A DNA stretch of 64,000 bases from an uncultured Eubacteriales bacterium (GCA_934395135.1 CAKRRK010000003.1:59763-123762), one strand, 5' to 3'. Shown: positions 26,937 to 36,022, counted from the first letter of the stretch. Numbers and translations are program-made. Notes: generated from the letters alone by a model not told the origin.

Positions 26937-28790
26937 ATGAAAAGAAAAATTTTATCCGTTCTTGTGGCAGCGGCCGTGCTGGCGGGCAGTCTGGCGTTTT
27001 CGGCATATGGGACGTCTTCCAGCGCAACGGAAACCCTACGCGCTTTGGGCATTATGATAGGAGATGAAAATGGAAATCTCAATCTTTCCGCAAAGGTTTC
27101 CAGAGCGGAATTTGCAAAGCTTGCGGTTGCATCATCACCCTATGCTGACACAGTTGGCAGCGGTTTGTATGCTGCATCCCTGTTTCAGGATGTAAAGCAA
27201 GGGCATTGGGCAGGGGAATATATTAAGGCCGCGGTGGAACAGGGGTGGTTTACCGGCTATGTGGATGGCACTTTCCGGCCGGCCAGCACCATTACGCTGG
27301 AGGAAGCGGCAACGGTTCTTCTGCGGCTTTTAGGGTATGATGCCTCCAGCCTTGCCGGCTCATTTCCAACGGCCCAGCTTTCCAAAGCAAGCGCCATTGG
27401 ACTGCTGGATGATGTGAGTGCTGAAAAAGGAGAAACTCTGACAAGAGGCGACTGTGCCGCCATGATTTATAATCTTCTGCTTGCCAAAACAAGCGAGGGA
27501 AAGATATATGCCGAAACACTGGGCTACACGGTGACCAATGGAGAAGTGGATTATGCGGCATTGATCACGGCAGATACAAAGGGACCCTATGTGGCAGAAA
27601 ACAGCAATATCAGTCTTCCATTCCACGGATCTTCCGTTACTGTGTACCGCAACGGGAAAGTCTCTTCTCTTTCGGGAATTCAGCAATATGATGTATATTA
27701 TTACAATTCTAATATTCGAACCGTATGGGCTTATTCCGACAAGGCGGCAGGCACGATTACTGATATCGCACCGAATACGGCGTCGCCGTCATCCGTGACT
27801 GTGGCAGGAAATGTGTATACTATCGGCACATCCGATGCGGCTTATCAGTTATCCAGCCAAGGTACGTTTGGCATCGGGGATGTTGTAACATTGCTCTTGG
27901 GGATGAATGGCGATGTAGTTGAAGTGCTGTCGGGAGAAGAAAGCAGCGTGCTGTATTATGGCATGGTACTTTCGGCACAGCAACAGGTGTTATCCGGCTC
28001 TGCGGCGGTGCGCATGCAAGTAAAAATGGTATGTACCGATGGCGTTATCCGCACATTTTACTCAAAAAATACGCCTTCCGAGGGAGATGTAGTATCCGCA
28101 TCTACCGGGAGCGACGGCACGGTGGTAAAAACTGTTTCCACGAAATCCATTCGCGGGACGGTGGACAGCCTTGGCACGAAACTGGGAAATTACAAGTTTG
28201 CAGAGGATATCGAAATTTTGGATGTGGATGAAGATGGCGGATATGCTGTAATCTATCCGTCCAGGCTGGCAGGCGCCACATTGGAGAGCAAAAATGTACA
28301 GTATTATGCTCTGAATGAAAACGGTGACATTTGCCGGTTGATTTTAAAAGAAGCAACGGGAGACACCGTGACGTATGGATACCTGACGGCAGCAAACAGC
28401 CAGTCGGCGGCAGAATCCGGAGTCAGCGGCTCCTATCAGTATTATATTGACGGTACGGCGGGCAGCTTGAATACCAGCGGCGTATCGTATTCGGTTAAAA
28501 CCGGCGGCGCGGCGTTCCGATATGCAGCGGATGGTACGGTCAAAAGCATTCAAAACATTGATTCCGTGAAGTTGACGGAATTGAGCAGCCTGTATGCAAT
28601 GGCTGGCAGCCGGAAGTATGTGTTGGATGAAGCGGTACAGGCGCTGGTTTTCAAAGCTGGAAGCGGGTATCATGCGGTATCTTTGTCGTCCATTAATGCC
28701 GAAGAGTATAGTTTGGTAGGCTGGTACGATAACTTTGGCTGCACGGCAGGCGGCAGGATTCGAATTATTGTGGCAACTGCACTGTCATAG
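26937..28790 (+). CDS. SLH-domain surface protein
   Basis: 617 residues. Signal peptide ending near ALAGSLAFSAYG. The N-terminal half holds about three S-layer homology repeats (LRALGIMIGDENGNLNLSAKVSRAEFAKL, FQDVKQGHWAGEYIKAAVEQGWFTGYVDGTFRPASTITLEEA, and a third ending GDCAAMIYNLL). The rest is beta-rich with no recognised domain. SLH repeats anchor proteins to pyruvylated wall polymer. Start at ATG 26937 with GGGAGG upstream; it follows the MacB-like gene by 18 bases and is likely co-transcribed, so it may be controlled by the same two-component system. Confidence 0.9.
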   Translation: MKRKILSVLVAAAVLAGSLAFSAYGTSSSATETLRALGIMIGDENGNLNLSAKVSRAEFAKLAVASSPYADTVGSGLYAASLFQDVKQGHWAGEYIKAAVEQGWFTGYVDGTFRPASTITLEEAATVLLRLLGYDASSLAGSFPTAQLSKASAIGLLDDVSAEKGETLTRGDCAAMIYNLLLAKTSEGKIYAETLGYTVTNGEVDYAALITADTKGPYVAENSNISLPFHGSSVTVYRNGKVSSLSGIQQYDVYYYNSNIRTVWAYSDKAAGTITDIAPNTASPSSVTVAGNVYTIGTSDAAYQLSSQGTFGIGDVVTLLLGMNGDVVEVLSGEESSVLYYGMVLSAQQQVLSGSAAVRMQVKMVCTDGVIRTFYSKNTPSEGDVVSASTGSDGTVVKTVSTKSIRGTVDSLGTKLGNYKFAEDIEILDVDEDGGYAVIYPSRLAGATLESKNVQYYALNENGDICRLILKEATGDTVTYGYLTAANSQSAAESGVSGSYQYYIDGTAGSLNTSGVSYSVKTGGAAFRYAADGTVKSIQNIDSVKLTELSSLYAMAGSRKYVLDEAVQALVFKAGSGYHAVSLSSINAEEYSLVGWYDNFGCTAGGRIRIIVATALS

Positions 28791-28815
28791 GGGCAGTAAA
28801 GTAAATATGAGAAGG

Positions 28816-28855
28816 GCCTTGGGGACTGCGCATAGCAGTCCCCAAGGCTTGTTTT
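28816..28855 (+). terminator. Terminator after the efflux/SLH operon
   Basis: Perfect 14-base arms GCCTTGGGGACTGC/GCAGTCCCCAAGGC followed by TTGTTTTT. Confidence 0.93.
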
Positions 28856-28911
28856 TGGGAAGAAGTATAATTCTCATAAGTGGAAATAATGCAGACTATA
28901 AATTGTGAAAT

Positions 28912-29233
28912 ATGCCTAGGATTTTGCTTGGGAATAGAAGAAGAAGGGAACCGCTCCTGCGGTTTAAGAAAAATGCGGGCACTTTTAACAAAAGGCGGAC
29001 AAAAATTTATAACGATACAAAGAGAACGGCGCAAATAAAATATTTTTATCCGGAAAAACGGATTGGGGAGATTCGGGAAACGATTGGAAACAATGTAGAT
29101 ATCAAGATTTTTCGGGAGAAAATAGAGGACGGTAGTGTGTTAAATTCCTATATGCGCCAACTTTGATTGGAACAAAACCAAGACGAATACAAAAAGCTGT
29201 TTTTAGAGAGCGTTGCGATAGAAATCCATAAGG
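28912..29233 (+). pseudogene. Possible decayed gene interrupted by an in-frame TGA
   Basis: An 84-codon frame (28912-29166) with no ribosome site is followed in the same frame, after one TGA, by further protein-like sequence (EQNQDEYKKLFLESVAIEIHK) that runs into the convergent ATPase gene. The part from about 29020 (PEKRIGEIRETIGNNVDIKIF) looks coding by composition. I do not recognise a family. It may equally be non-coding. Confidence 0.3.
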
Positions 29234-31138
29234 TTATATTCCAGCGCTTCCTTGTTCCGGATGTTTTTGAACAAGCCGGTTGGCTCGCTGCATTTTTCCG
29301 CCATAAGAGAGGGCGCGGAACGAATTTAAAATTGCAAGGACGGCGACGCCGACGTCTGCAAAAACAGCCCACCACATACTGGCATATCCCAAAGCACATA
29401 AAATCAGCACCAGAATCTTTACGCCGATGGCAAAGACAATGTTTTGCCGGACAATGGACAAAGTATGCCGGGAAATCGCAATGGCTTCTGAAACTTTGGA
29501 AGGTTCGTCTGTCATCAGGACGATATCCGCGGCTTCGATGGCGGCATCCGAACCAAGACCGCCCATTGCGATGCCGATATCTGCGCGGGCGAGCACCGGA
29601 GCGTCATTGATTCCGTCACCTACAAAAAGCAGCGTGCCGCCTTTTTTCTGCCGCTGCAAAAGCTCTTCCACTCTGGAGACTTTTCCGGCTGGCAGGAGTT
29701 GTGCGTAAACTGCATCGATGTGCAGCGTTTCCGCCGTTTTTTTTGCAGCTTTTTCCGCGTCTCCGGTGAGCATAACGGTTTGTATGCCTTGCTCGCGCAG
29801 AGAGGAGACGGCAAGAACAGAATCCGGTTTTATTTCGTCTGCAATCACAATGTTTCCTGCATAGGTGTTGTCTACCGCAAGATAGAGAATGGTATCGGCG
29901 TCGTCTGAGGGTGTATAGGCGATTTGATTTTTTTCCATCCACTTTTGGTTGCCTGCCAACACCATATGGCCGTCTACCATTGCAGAAACACCGTAACCCG
30001 GCAATTCCCGAACATCGGATACCGCCTGTTGGTCGATTGCTTTTCCATAGGCTCGCTGCAGTGAATGGGAAATTGGATGGGTGGAAAACCCTTCTGCAAA
30101 CGCGGCATATTGCAGCAATGCTTCCGGAGGCATAGAAACCGGCCGGATAGCCTGCACGGCAAAAGAACCCTTCGTAAGGGTGCCGGTTTTGTCAAAGACG
30201 GCGATTTCTGTGCGGGCCAGCGCTTCCAGATAATTGCTCCCTTTGACGAGAATGCCATTTTTGGATGCGCCGCCAATGCCGCCGAAAAAGCTCAAAGGCA
30301 CTGAGATGACAAGCGCGCAGGGACAGGATACAACAAGAAAACTGAGCGCACGGTAAAGCCAGACGGAAAACGCGGCGCCGGGGAGGAAGAGCGGGGGAAG
30401 AATTGCCAAAGCAGCGGCAGAAAACACGACAATCGGCGTATATATTGCCGCAAATCTTGTAATAAAGTTTTCAAAGCGAGATTTTTTGCTGGATGCATGT
30501 TCTACCAAATCTAAAATTTTGCTGACAGTAGAGGCCGAAAATTCCCTGGATACTTCGATTTCCAAGAGTCCGTTCAGATTAATGCAGCCGCTGAGGGCCT
30601 CGCTGCCGGGCTGCAACGCTGCGGGAATGGATTCTCCGGTCAGTGCAGAGGTGTCTACTGTGGAGGAACCGCTTTTCACAATGCCGTCCAAAGGGATTTT
30701 CTCGCCGGGGCGTACCACAATGACATCGCCGACTTGCACGGATTCCGGTTCGACCTGCTGAATGGCATCGCCGCGTTTTAAATTTGCGTAGTCTGGACGA
30801 ATGTTCATCAACTCTGCAATGGAATGTCTGGACTTGGAGACCGCGTAACTCTGAAACAGTTCACCGACCTGATAAAAGAGCATGACGGCCACGGCTTCCG
30901 GATATTCTCCAATAAAAAAAGCGCCGATCGTGGCAACCGTCATCAGAAAATTTTCATCAAAAATTTTGCCGTGGGTAATATTCCGGGCGGCTTTGTACAA
31001 TACATTGCCGCCGGCAATCAAATAGCCGGCAATAAACAAGGCAAAAGCGATGGGTTTATGCGCCGAAAAAAGAAGCGCTGTCAGCAGCAAAATTGCGCCG
31101 AAAATAATCTGATGCAATCGTTTGTTCTGTTTGTTCAT
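29234..31138 (-). CDS. Heavy-metal translocating P1B-type ATPase (Cd/Zn/Pb-type)
   Basis: 634 residues. Transport motif SCPCAL in the sixth membrane helix, phosphorylation site DKTGTLT, actuator TGES, HP motif (THPIS), nucleotide-binding GDGIND and a C-terminal helix pair. It exports divalent soft metals such as Zn, Cd or Pb, as in CadA/ZntA. It lacks the usual N-terminal HMA domain; that domain is encoded by the separate gene just upstream (31239-31460). Start ATG 31138 follows AAAGG on the minus strand; an upstream extension to 31231 is not protein-like. Confidence 0.94.
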   Translation of the reverse strand: MNKQNKRLHQIIFGAILLLTALLFSAHKPIAFALFIAGYLIAGGNVLYKAARNITHGKIFDENFLMTVATIGAFFIGEYPEAVAVMLFYQVGELFQSYAVSKSRHSIAELMNIRPDYANLKRGDAIQQVEPESVQVGDVIVVRPGEKIPLDGIVKSGSSTVDTSALTGESIPAALQPGSEALSGCINLNGLLEIEVSREFSASTVSKILDLVEHASSKKSRFENFITRFAAIYTPIVVFSAAALAILPPLFLPGAAFSVWLYRALSFLVVSCPCALVISVPLSFFGGIGGASKNGILVKGSNYLEALARTEIAVFDKTGTLTKGSFAVQAIRPVSMPPEALLQYAAFAEGFSTHPISHSLQRAYGKAIDQQAVSDVRELPGYGVSAMVDGHMVLAGNQKWMEKNQIAYTPSDDADTILYLAVDNTYAGNIVIADEIKPDSVLAVSSLREQGIQTVMLTGDAEKAAKKTAETLHIDAVYAQLLPAGKVSRVEELLQRQKKGGTLLFVGDGINDAPVLARADIGIAMGGLGSDAAIEAADIVLMTDEPSKVSEAIAISRHTLSIVRQNIVFAIGVKILVLILCALGYASMWWAVFADVGVAVLAILNSFRALSYGGKMQRANRLVQKHPEQGSAGI

Positions 31139-31238
31139 AAAAACACTACCTTTCACAGCGGAATAAAGGGGAGAAAAAATATACGATACGGTGAAACCAG
31201 GGCGTCGTCCGATACTGCTTCGGCAACACAACGGGATG

Positions 31239-31460
31239 CTAAAGCTCTTTTACCGCAACATCGGGATCCTGCTGCACTACCGCTTTTTTGATTTTGGGGA
31301 AAAGGACCGGGAAAAGGGCTTCCTCTGCGTCTACTTCCATCTTAGCGGTTAGAAAGTTAACGGAAGCAGACTGAATGCCGTCGATCGCAGAAACAGCCCG
31401 CTCGATGTTAGCGGCACAGTGCGCGCAGTCCAGATTTTCCAGCATAAATGTTTTTTTCAT
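31239..31460 (-). CDS. Heavy-metal-associated (HMA) domain protein
   Basis: 73 residues. A stand-alone ferredoxin-like HMA domain with metal ligands Cys12 and Cys15 (LDCAHCAANIERA) and SASVNFLTAKMEV. It corresponds to the N-terminal domain missing from the ATPase 100 bases downstream, so it probably delivers metal to the pump or regulates it. Start has AAGGAGG 7 bases upstream. Acidic residues near the end (VDAEEALF) resemble the HMA of Zn/Cd ATPases. Confidence 0.9.
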   Translation of the reverse strand: MKKTFMLENLDCAHCAANIERAVSAIDGIQSASVNFLTAKMEVDAEEALFPVLFPKIKKAVVQQDPDVAVKEL

Positions 31461-31478
31461 ATGGAATCCTCCTTATAA

Positions 31479-31503
31479 TTGAACAATTGCTCAACTGTTT
31501 GAG
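31479..31503 (-). promoter_or_regulatory. ArsR/SmtB-type operator candidate
   Basis: TTGA-8-TCAA (31479-31494) overlaps CTCAA-4-TTGAG (31490-31503) at the predicted transcription start, and TTCAATTGTCAA covers the -35. These TTGA/TCAA inverted repeats resemble CadC/SmtB sites. No ArsR-family gene is in the window. Confidence 0.5.
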
Positions 31504-31506
31504 TTT

Positions 31507-31536
31507 ATTATAATTGATTAGTCGTTCAATTGTCAA
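31507..31536 (-). promoter_or_regulatory. Promoter of the HMA/ATPase operon
   Basis: Perfect TTGACA (31536-31531) and TATAAT (31512-31507) on the minus strand with an 18-base spacer. A consensus promoter like this is normally held by a repressor. Confidence 0.85.
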
Positions 31537-31672
31537 TAGTTTTTTTAAAAAAATTGAAATCAGGGGAAAAATAAAATTTTAAATTGACATGAGAGAAAAC
31601 AAAAGATATCAGAAGAATAAGAGAGAAAACAGGAGATTTAAAAGTTATAAATTAAAATCATTAAAAATGCTG

Positions 31673-31701
31673 TTGACATGACAAAATTTATATGATATAA
31701 C
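31673..31701 (+). promoter_or_regulatory. Promoter of rplM-rpsI
   Basis: TTGACA, a 17-base spacer and TATAAC (31696-31701) with a TG extension at 31693-31694. The leader to rplM is about 60 bases. 31540-31670 is AT-rich with no gene. Confidence 0.8.
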
Positions 31702-31768
31702 ATAAAAGGCCTGTTTTCTGGCTGAAAATCGGTAATTAAAAATTCAAATAAAATCGGAGGTTTCAATT

Positions 31769-32194
31769 ATGTCCACTTTTATGGCGAACGCTCAGAATAT
31801 TGACCGTAAGTGGTATGTGATCGATGCTGCTGACAAGCCGTTGGGCCGCACAGCTGCAAAGGTTGCAAGTATTCTTCGCGGCAAGAATAAGCCGGAGTTT
31901 ACCCCACATGTGGATTGCGGCGACTATGTGATCGTGATTAATGCTGCAAAGGCAGTGCTCACCGGCAACAAGCTGACCGATAAGTATTATCGCAGGCATT
32001 CCGGCTGGGTTGGCGGTCTGAAAGAAGTACAGTACAAGAAAATTATGGATGAAAAGCCGGAATTTGCTATGCTTACCGCGGTAAAGGGAATGCTTCCCAA
32101 AAATTCCATTGGCAGAAAATCCGCGACTCGGTTGAAGGTATATGCCGGCGCAAATCACAACCAGGAAGCGCAGCAGCCTATCGCGCTGGACTAA
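31769..32194 (+). CDS. rplM: 50S ribosomal protein L13
   Basis: 141 residues, full length. Signature ADKPLGRTAAKVASILRGKNKP, GDYVIVINAAKAVLTGNK, AVKGMLPKN and RLKVYAGANHNQEAQQP. Early-assembly protein of the large subunit. Paired with rpsI as in nearly all bacteria. CGGAGG precedes the ATG. Confidence 0.99.
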   Translation: MSTFMANAQNIDRKWYVIDAADKPLGRTAAKVASILRGKNKPEFTPHVDCGDYVIVINAAKAVLTGNKLTDKYYRRHSGWVGGLKEVQYKKIMDEKPEFAMLTAVKGMLPKNSIGRKSATRLKVYAGANHNQEAQQPIALD

Positions 32195-32217
32195 TTCTTA
32201 CAAGGAGGAAATGTTAG

Positions 32218-32625
32218 ATGTATACACCAAAGAAAGCATATTTCTATGGAACAGGTAGAAGAAAGTCCTCTGTTGCAAGAGTTCGTCTTTTCCCGAACGG
32301 TTCCGGAAACATCACCATCAATGGCAGAACCATTGACAACTATTTTGGTTTGGAAACCCTGAAACTGATTGTCCGTCAGCCGCTGGAGGCTACAAAGACC
32401 GTCGGCAAGTTTGATATTGACTGTACGGTTGTCGGCGGTGGTTTCACCGGACAGGCGGGCGCAATCCGCCATGGCCTTTCCAGAGCTCTTCTTCAGGCAA
32501 ACGAAGCAGAATACAGACCGATCTTAAAGGCGGCGGGCTTCCTGACCCGTGACCCAAGAATGAAGGAAAGAAAGAAGTACGGTCTGAAGGCTGCACGTCG
32601 TGCACCGCAGTTCAGCAAGAGATAG
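32218..32625 (+). CDS. rpsI: 30S ribosomal protein S9
   Basis: 135 residues. [16 protein letters not shown] at the N-terminus, [19 protein letters not shown] in the centre and the invariant C-terminal [16 protein letters not shown] whose last residues contact P-site tRNA. AAGGAGG precedes the ATG, 23 bases after rplM. Confidence 0.99.
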   Translation: MYTPKKAYFYGTGRRKSSVARVRLFPNGSGNITINGRTIDNYFGLETLKLIVRQPLEATKTVGKFDIDCTVVGGGFTGQAGAIRHGLSRALLQANEAEYRPILKAAGFLTRDPRMKERKKYGLKAARRAPQFSKR

Positions 32626-32706
32626 TTGTTGCGATATGGGGACGGATATGGGCTCCCCAAGGGCACGTTCCGAATCTGTTCTATTGGCTGATCTATAAAA
32701 AAGAAA

Positions 32707-32739
32707 AGCGGCTGGGCTTGTTGTCTCAGCCGTTTTTTG
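32707..32739 (+). terminator. Terminator after rpsI
   Basis: GCGGCTG/CAGCCG hairpin followed by TTTTTT. Confidence 0.85.
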
Positions 32740-32914
32740 TTGATTTCTGTCGTACAGAAGATCGTTTGTCTGATAGAGAACTTTTGTCCATCCGACAGGA
32801 AATACAGTGGCACTGCAGCAAGAAAAAGGATAGACTGCTACTGTTTTGCAAATGGATAACAGGGAAGATGTTTGTATACCGAAGGATGAGTGGAAGCGAA
32901 GGAGGTGTAAACCG

Positions 32915-33325
32915 GTGAAAGAAGTTTGTTCCGCTTTGGAAAAATTGGTTTCCTTTTATAAATTCCCCCTCCCGCTGCTTTCCGGTTATCTGCAAATGAA
33001 GGAAGAGGTTTTGTTGGAAGTCGCTGGCGGAAACTGGGATATGCTGCCGCAGGATGCAAAAAAGCGGCATGAGATAGAAGACAGAATTCTGTTTCTTGCG
33101 TGCATACCGGAGGGGCATCCGGACAGGCGGGTAAGCGCGTTTTTAAATGTTCTGCTTTCTTATCATCAGATCCCAGCCCAGGCGATTGCAGATATGGCTG
33201 GAGTTTCCAAAAAAACAATAGAAGATATGGCGCGGGATGGAAAGATTGTTTTGGAGGATAAGTATAAAATTGCAGCGACGGTTATGGCGCTTCGGTTCTT
33301 TTTAAAGGATATGGAGTCCGCATAA
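32915..33325 (+). CDS. Small helix-turn-helix-like protein
   Basis: 136 residues from GTG 32915, chosen because AAGGAGGTG lies 7 bases upstream; the open frame extends further 5' without a site. The C-terminal half contains a helix-turn-helix-like segment (IADMAGVSKKTIEDMARDGKIV). The N-terminal half repeats the same helical plan more weakly (FPLPLLSGYLQMKEEVLLEV), suggesting an internal duplication. Could be a DNA-binding regulator. No partner is evident. I do not recognise a named family. Confidence 0.7.
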   Translation: MKEVCSALEKLVSFYKFPLPLLSGYLQMKEEVLLEVAGGNWDMLPQDAKKRHEIEDRILFLACIPEGHPDRRVSAFLNVLLSYHQIPAQAIADMAGVSKKTIEDMARDGKIVLEDKYKIAATVMALRFFLKDMESA

Positions 33326-33392
33326 AAATAGTGGAATAAGACCGCGCGGATTCTGCTTTTGGCTGGAAATAGAAGGAAAGAGGGGCGAAAAA

Positions 33393-34577
33393 ATGAAGAT
33401 GCAGAGTTGGATTGCCGGAATCCTGGTGCTGCTTCTGATTTGCGGCTGTACAACCCAGGACCAGCAGACTATGCCGTCAATGGACCGTGACGGGTTGCAG
33501 AACAACCAGACTGTCACGGGACAGGAGACGCCGGGAGTGAAAAAGGAAGAACCCCCTTTGGCTCCGGCTGCAGAAAAAGCAGAGGAACTTCTGAAGAATA
33601 TGACGCTGGAAGAAAAAGTAGGCCAAATGTTTCTTGCGCGCTGCCCGGAAAACAATGCGGCAGAAAAGGCAGAACGTTATGGTCTTGGAGGATATGTGTT
33701 GTTTGCCCGGGATTTTGAAGGGCAGACGCCGGAGGGGATTCGAACCAAACTGCAGTCCTATCAGGATGCCGTCGCCGTTCCAATGCTGATCAGTGTGGAC
33801 GAAGAAGGTGGAACGGTGGTGCGGATATCCAGATACGATGCTTTCCGGGAGGAACGTTTTTTATCACCGCAGCAGTTGTATGCCAAGGGCGGCTTGGGTG
33901 CCGTCGCGGAAGATACCATTGAAAAAGCGGATTTTTTGAAAGCGTTAGGAATCAATGTGAACCTTGCGCCGGTTTGTGATGTTTCGCAGGAGGAAAAGGA
34001 TTTTATTTATGAACGGGCGTTTGGACAAGATGCGGAAAATACGGCGGAATATGTTAAGACGGTCGTTGCGGCCATGCGGGAAAAAAAGATTGGCAGCGTG
34101 CTGAAGCATTTTCCGGGTTATGGAAACAATGTGGATACCCATACCGGAATTGCGGTTGATGGCAGGGCGTGGGAAACCCTGCAAAGCGCAGATCTTCTGC
34201 CTTTTGCGGCTGGGATAGAGGAAGGTGCAGACGCTGTGCTGGTGTCGCATAATATCGTTCGCTGCCTGGACGAAGAAAATCCCGCTTCGCTGTCGGTGAA
34301 TGTTCATAATCTGCTGCGGTATACAATGGGATTTGAGGGCGTGATTATGACCGACGATTTGTCAATGGAAGCAATTCGGCAGTTCGCCGGAGATCAGGAA
34401 GCTGCGGTGGCCGCGGTACTTGCAGGAAACGATATGCTGTGTTGTACAGACTTTGAAATTCAGATCCCGGCGGTTATAAAAGCGGTTGAAAACGGAATTT
34501 TGAAAGAAGAATTTATTGACGATGCCGTGCGGCGTATCTTGCAGTGGAAAGCAGAACTTGGTATACTATCTCTGTAG
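33393..34577 (+). CDS. GH3 family beta-N-acetylhexosaminidase-like lipoprotein
   Basis: 394 residues. Lipoprotein signal (ICGC, Cys19), a Gln/Pro-rich linker, then a single GH3 barrel: TLEEKVGQMFLAR, SVDEEGGTVVRI, NVNLAPVCDV and the NagZ-type loop KHFPGYGNNVDTHTG, whose Asp-His dyad serves as acid/base. The catalytic nucleophile Asp is in VIMTDDLSM. It probably removes GlcNAc from peptidoglycan fragments or glycans at the cell surface. The usual KHFPGHGD is KHFPGYGN here. Confidence 0.92.
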   Translation: MKMQSWIAGILVLLLICGCTTQDQQTMPSMDRDGLQNNQTVTGQETPGVKKEEPPLAPAAEKAEELLKNMTLEEKVGQMFLARCPENNAAEKAERYGLGGYVLFARDFEGQTPEGIRTKLQSYQDAVAVPMLISVDEEGGTVVRISRYDAFREERFLSPQQLYAKGGLGAVAEDTIEKADFLKALGINVNLAPVCDVSQEEKDFIYERAFGQDAENTAEYVKTVVAAMREKKIGSVLKHFPGYGNNVDTHTGIAVDGRAWETLQSADLLPFAAGIEEGADAVLVSHNIVRCLDEENPASLSVNVHNLLRYTMGFEGVIMTDDLSMEAIRQFAGDQEAAVAAVLAGNDMLCCTDFEIQIPAVIKAVENGILKEEFIDDAVRRILQWKAELGILSL

Positions 34578-34596
34578 AAACTTTCCGGAGGAATTG

Positions 34597-34827
34597 ATGA
34601 TGCAAAAAGAAAAATTGAAACGAATCGGTACAGTTATGATTGTGCTTGGTATTATATTGGCGATATTTGGATTTGGCCTGGTTGTTGTATATGGAGTTGG
34701 GGCGCGCCAGACGGGAATTGGTATGGAAGGAATCAAGGTGATTTTGCCATTGTCCGCTGTGCTGTTTATAGGGATTTTTTTGTTGGCGCTGGGAATTAAT
34801 CTGCGAAGCAAATTGAATAAGATGTAA
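34597..34827 (+). CDS. Small two-helix membrane protein
   Basis: 76 residues with two hydrophobic segments (about 10-32 and 47-67) and basic ends. Start at ATG 34597 after CCGGAGG, 20 bases after the GH3 gene, probably in the same operon. No family recognised. Confidence 0.65.
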   Translation: MMQKEKLKRIGTVMIVLGIILAIFGFGLVVVYGVGARQTGIGMEGIKVILPLSAVLFIGIFLLALGINLRSKLNKM

Positions 34828-34940
34828 CGTGAAAAAACGGATTAAACATGAAGAAAAACCATAGAATGTGCTGCGGCAGCGCCGCAGCAGGTCCAGCCGC
34901 CTATCGATCGGGGGAGTCGGGTAACGAATGCGAACGAAGA

Positions 34941-34975
34941 AATACCATGCTGTGTTATGGCAGCATGGTATTTTT
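34941..34975 (+). terminator. Terminator after GH3 operon, possibly bidirectional
   Basis: Perfect arms AATACCATGCTG/CAGCATGGTATT with TTTTT following on the plus strand. A separate CTGCGGC/GCCGCAG hairpin lies at 34870-34886. 34828-35060 holds no convincing gene. Confidence 0.85.
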
Positions 34976-35060
34976 GGATTTTATTAAGTTGTTTGCTGCA
35001 AATCGTTTGCCAAAACGCGGCAGCCTTTTCCTGCGTTCGCTGAGATAGATTCTAAAAATC

Positions 35061-35957
35061 CTACGATTTTTTGGAAGGGTATTCTTTTTTTGAAAGATAG
35101 CCATTGTTATACAGAAACATAAAAACTGCCATCAGACAGATAATACAGTATCCTAGAATACTGAGGCCGTCCGGTATTTGGGAAAAAAGGAAAAAGCCTA
35201 AAATGGCGGAAAAAATAATTTGGGAATAATCATACACCGAAATTTCTTTTGCTGGTGCGTATACATAGGCGGAAGTAATGGAAAACTGACCACCTGCGGC
35301 CGCCGCGCCGGCACAGAGCAGCATCACAAGCTGATATAGGGTCATAGGATGATACTGAAACAGCAGAAACGGCAAAGTGACGAGGCAGGAAAACCCGGAG
35401 AAAAAGAAAACAATAAACGCTTTGTTTTCCCCGCGGTTGCCCAACATACGCACATAGGTGTAAGCAAGCCCAGCGCCGATGCCGCCCAAAAGACCAATGG
35501 CCGAGGGGAACAGATCGGCATTTGCAAACGTGGGCTTGATAATCAGCAGGCTTCCCAAAAAAGCGCCGGCAACGGCCGCCATCTGCCAAAATTTCATCCG
35601 TTCTTTCAATAAAAAGAATGAAAAGAGAATTGCGAAAAAGGGGGACATTTTGTTGAGCATGGAAGCATCGGACAAAACCAAGTGGTCCACCGCGTAGAAA
35701 TTGCAAAGGATGCCAATGGTTCCCGCAATGGATCGCATCAGCAGATACGGTAAGTTGCTTGTTTGAAAATGGAACGTATGGCGTTCTTTCCAGAGCAGCG
35801 CCGCGGCAAACAGAAATGCGATAAAATTGCGAAAAAAACTTTTTTGAATGGAAGGAAGATCGCCGGACAGCCGTACAAACGCATTCATAAACGTAAAGCA
35901 TACGGCGGCCAAAATGATGCAGAAAATTCCTTTGTATTTTGTGGTGTTGGATGCCAT
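35061..35957 (-). CDS. EamA/DMT-family transporter
   Basis: 298 residues with ten hydrophobic segments in two EamA halves. Family features: FTFMNAFVRLSGDLPS, LMRSIAGTIGILCNFYAVDHL, NKMSPFFAILFSFFLLKERM in half one, and SVYDYSQIIFSAILGFFLFSQIPD in half two. Likely exports metabolites or amino acids across the membrane; substrate unknown. It is a single gene with its own promoter. Confidence 0.92.
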   Translation of the reverse strand: MASNTTKYKGIFCIILAAVCFTFMNAFVRLSGDLPSIQKSFFRNFIAFLFAAALLWKERHTFHFQTSNLPYLLMRSIAGTIGILCNFYAVDHLVLSDASMLNKMSPFFAILFSFFLLKERMKFWQMAAVAGAFLGSLLIIKPTFANADLFPSAIGLLGGIGAGLAYTYVRMLGNRGENKAFIVFFFSGFSCLVTLPFLLFQYHPMTLYQLVMLLCAGAAAAGGQFSITSAYVYAPAKEISVYDYSQIIFSAILGFFLFSQIPDGLSILGYCIICLMAVFMFLYNNGYLSKKEYPSKKS

Positions 35958-35994
35958 GCTGCCAAAACGCCTCCAATTCTTTTGGTACCATATT

Positions 35995-36022
35995 AGTGTA
36001 GCATGATATCCCGGTATGTCAA
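35995..36022 (-). promoter_or_regulatory. Promoter of the DMT transporter gene
   Basis: On the minus strand TTGACA (36022-36017), a 16-base spacer and TACACT (36000-35995), about 40 bases upstream of the start. Confidence 0.65.

Noticed and set aside
31702..31768. Possible L13 ribosomal leader RNA upstream of rplM
   Set aside because: The leader is only about 60 bases, and I could not trace the paired helices of the known L13 leader with confidence.
34848..35048. 66-codon frame after the small membrane protein
   Set aside because: It runs through the strong 34941-34975 terminator hairpin and has no ribosome site or protein-like composition.
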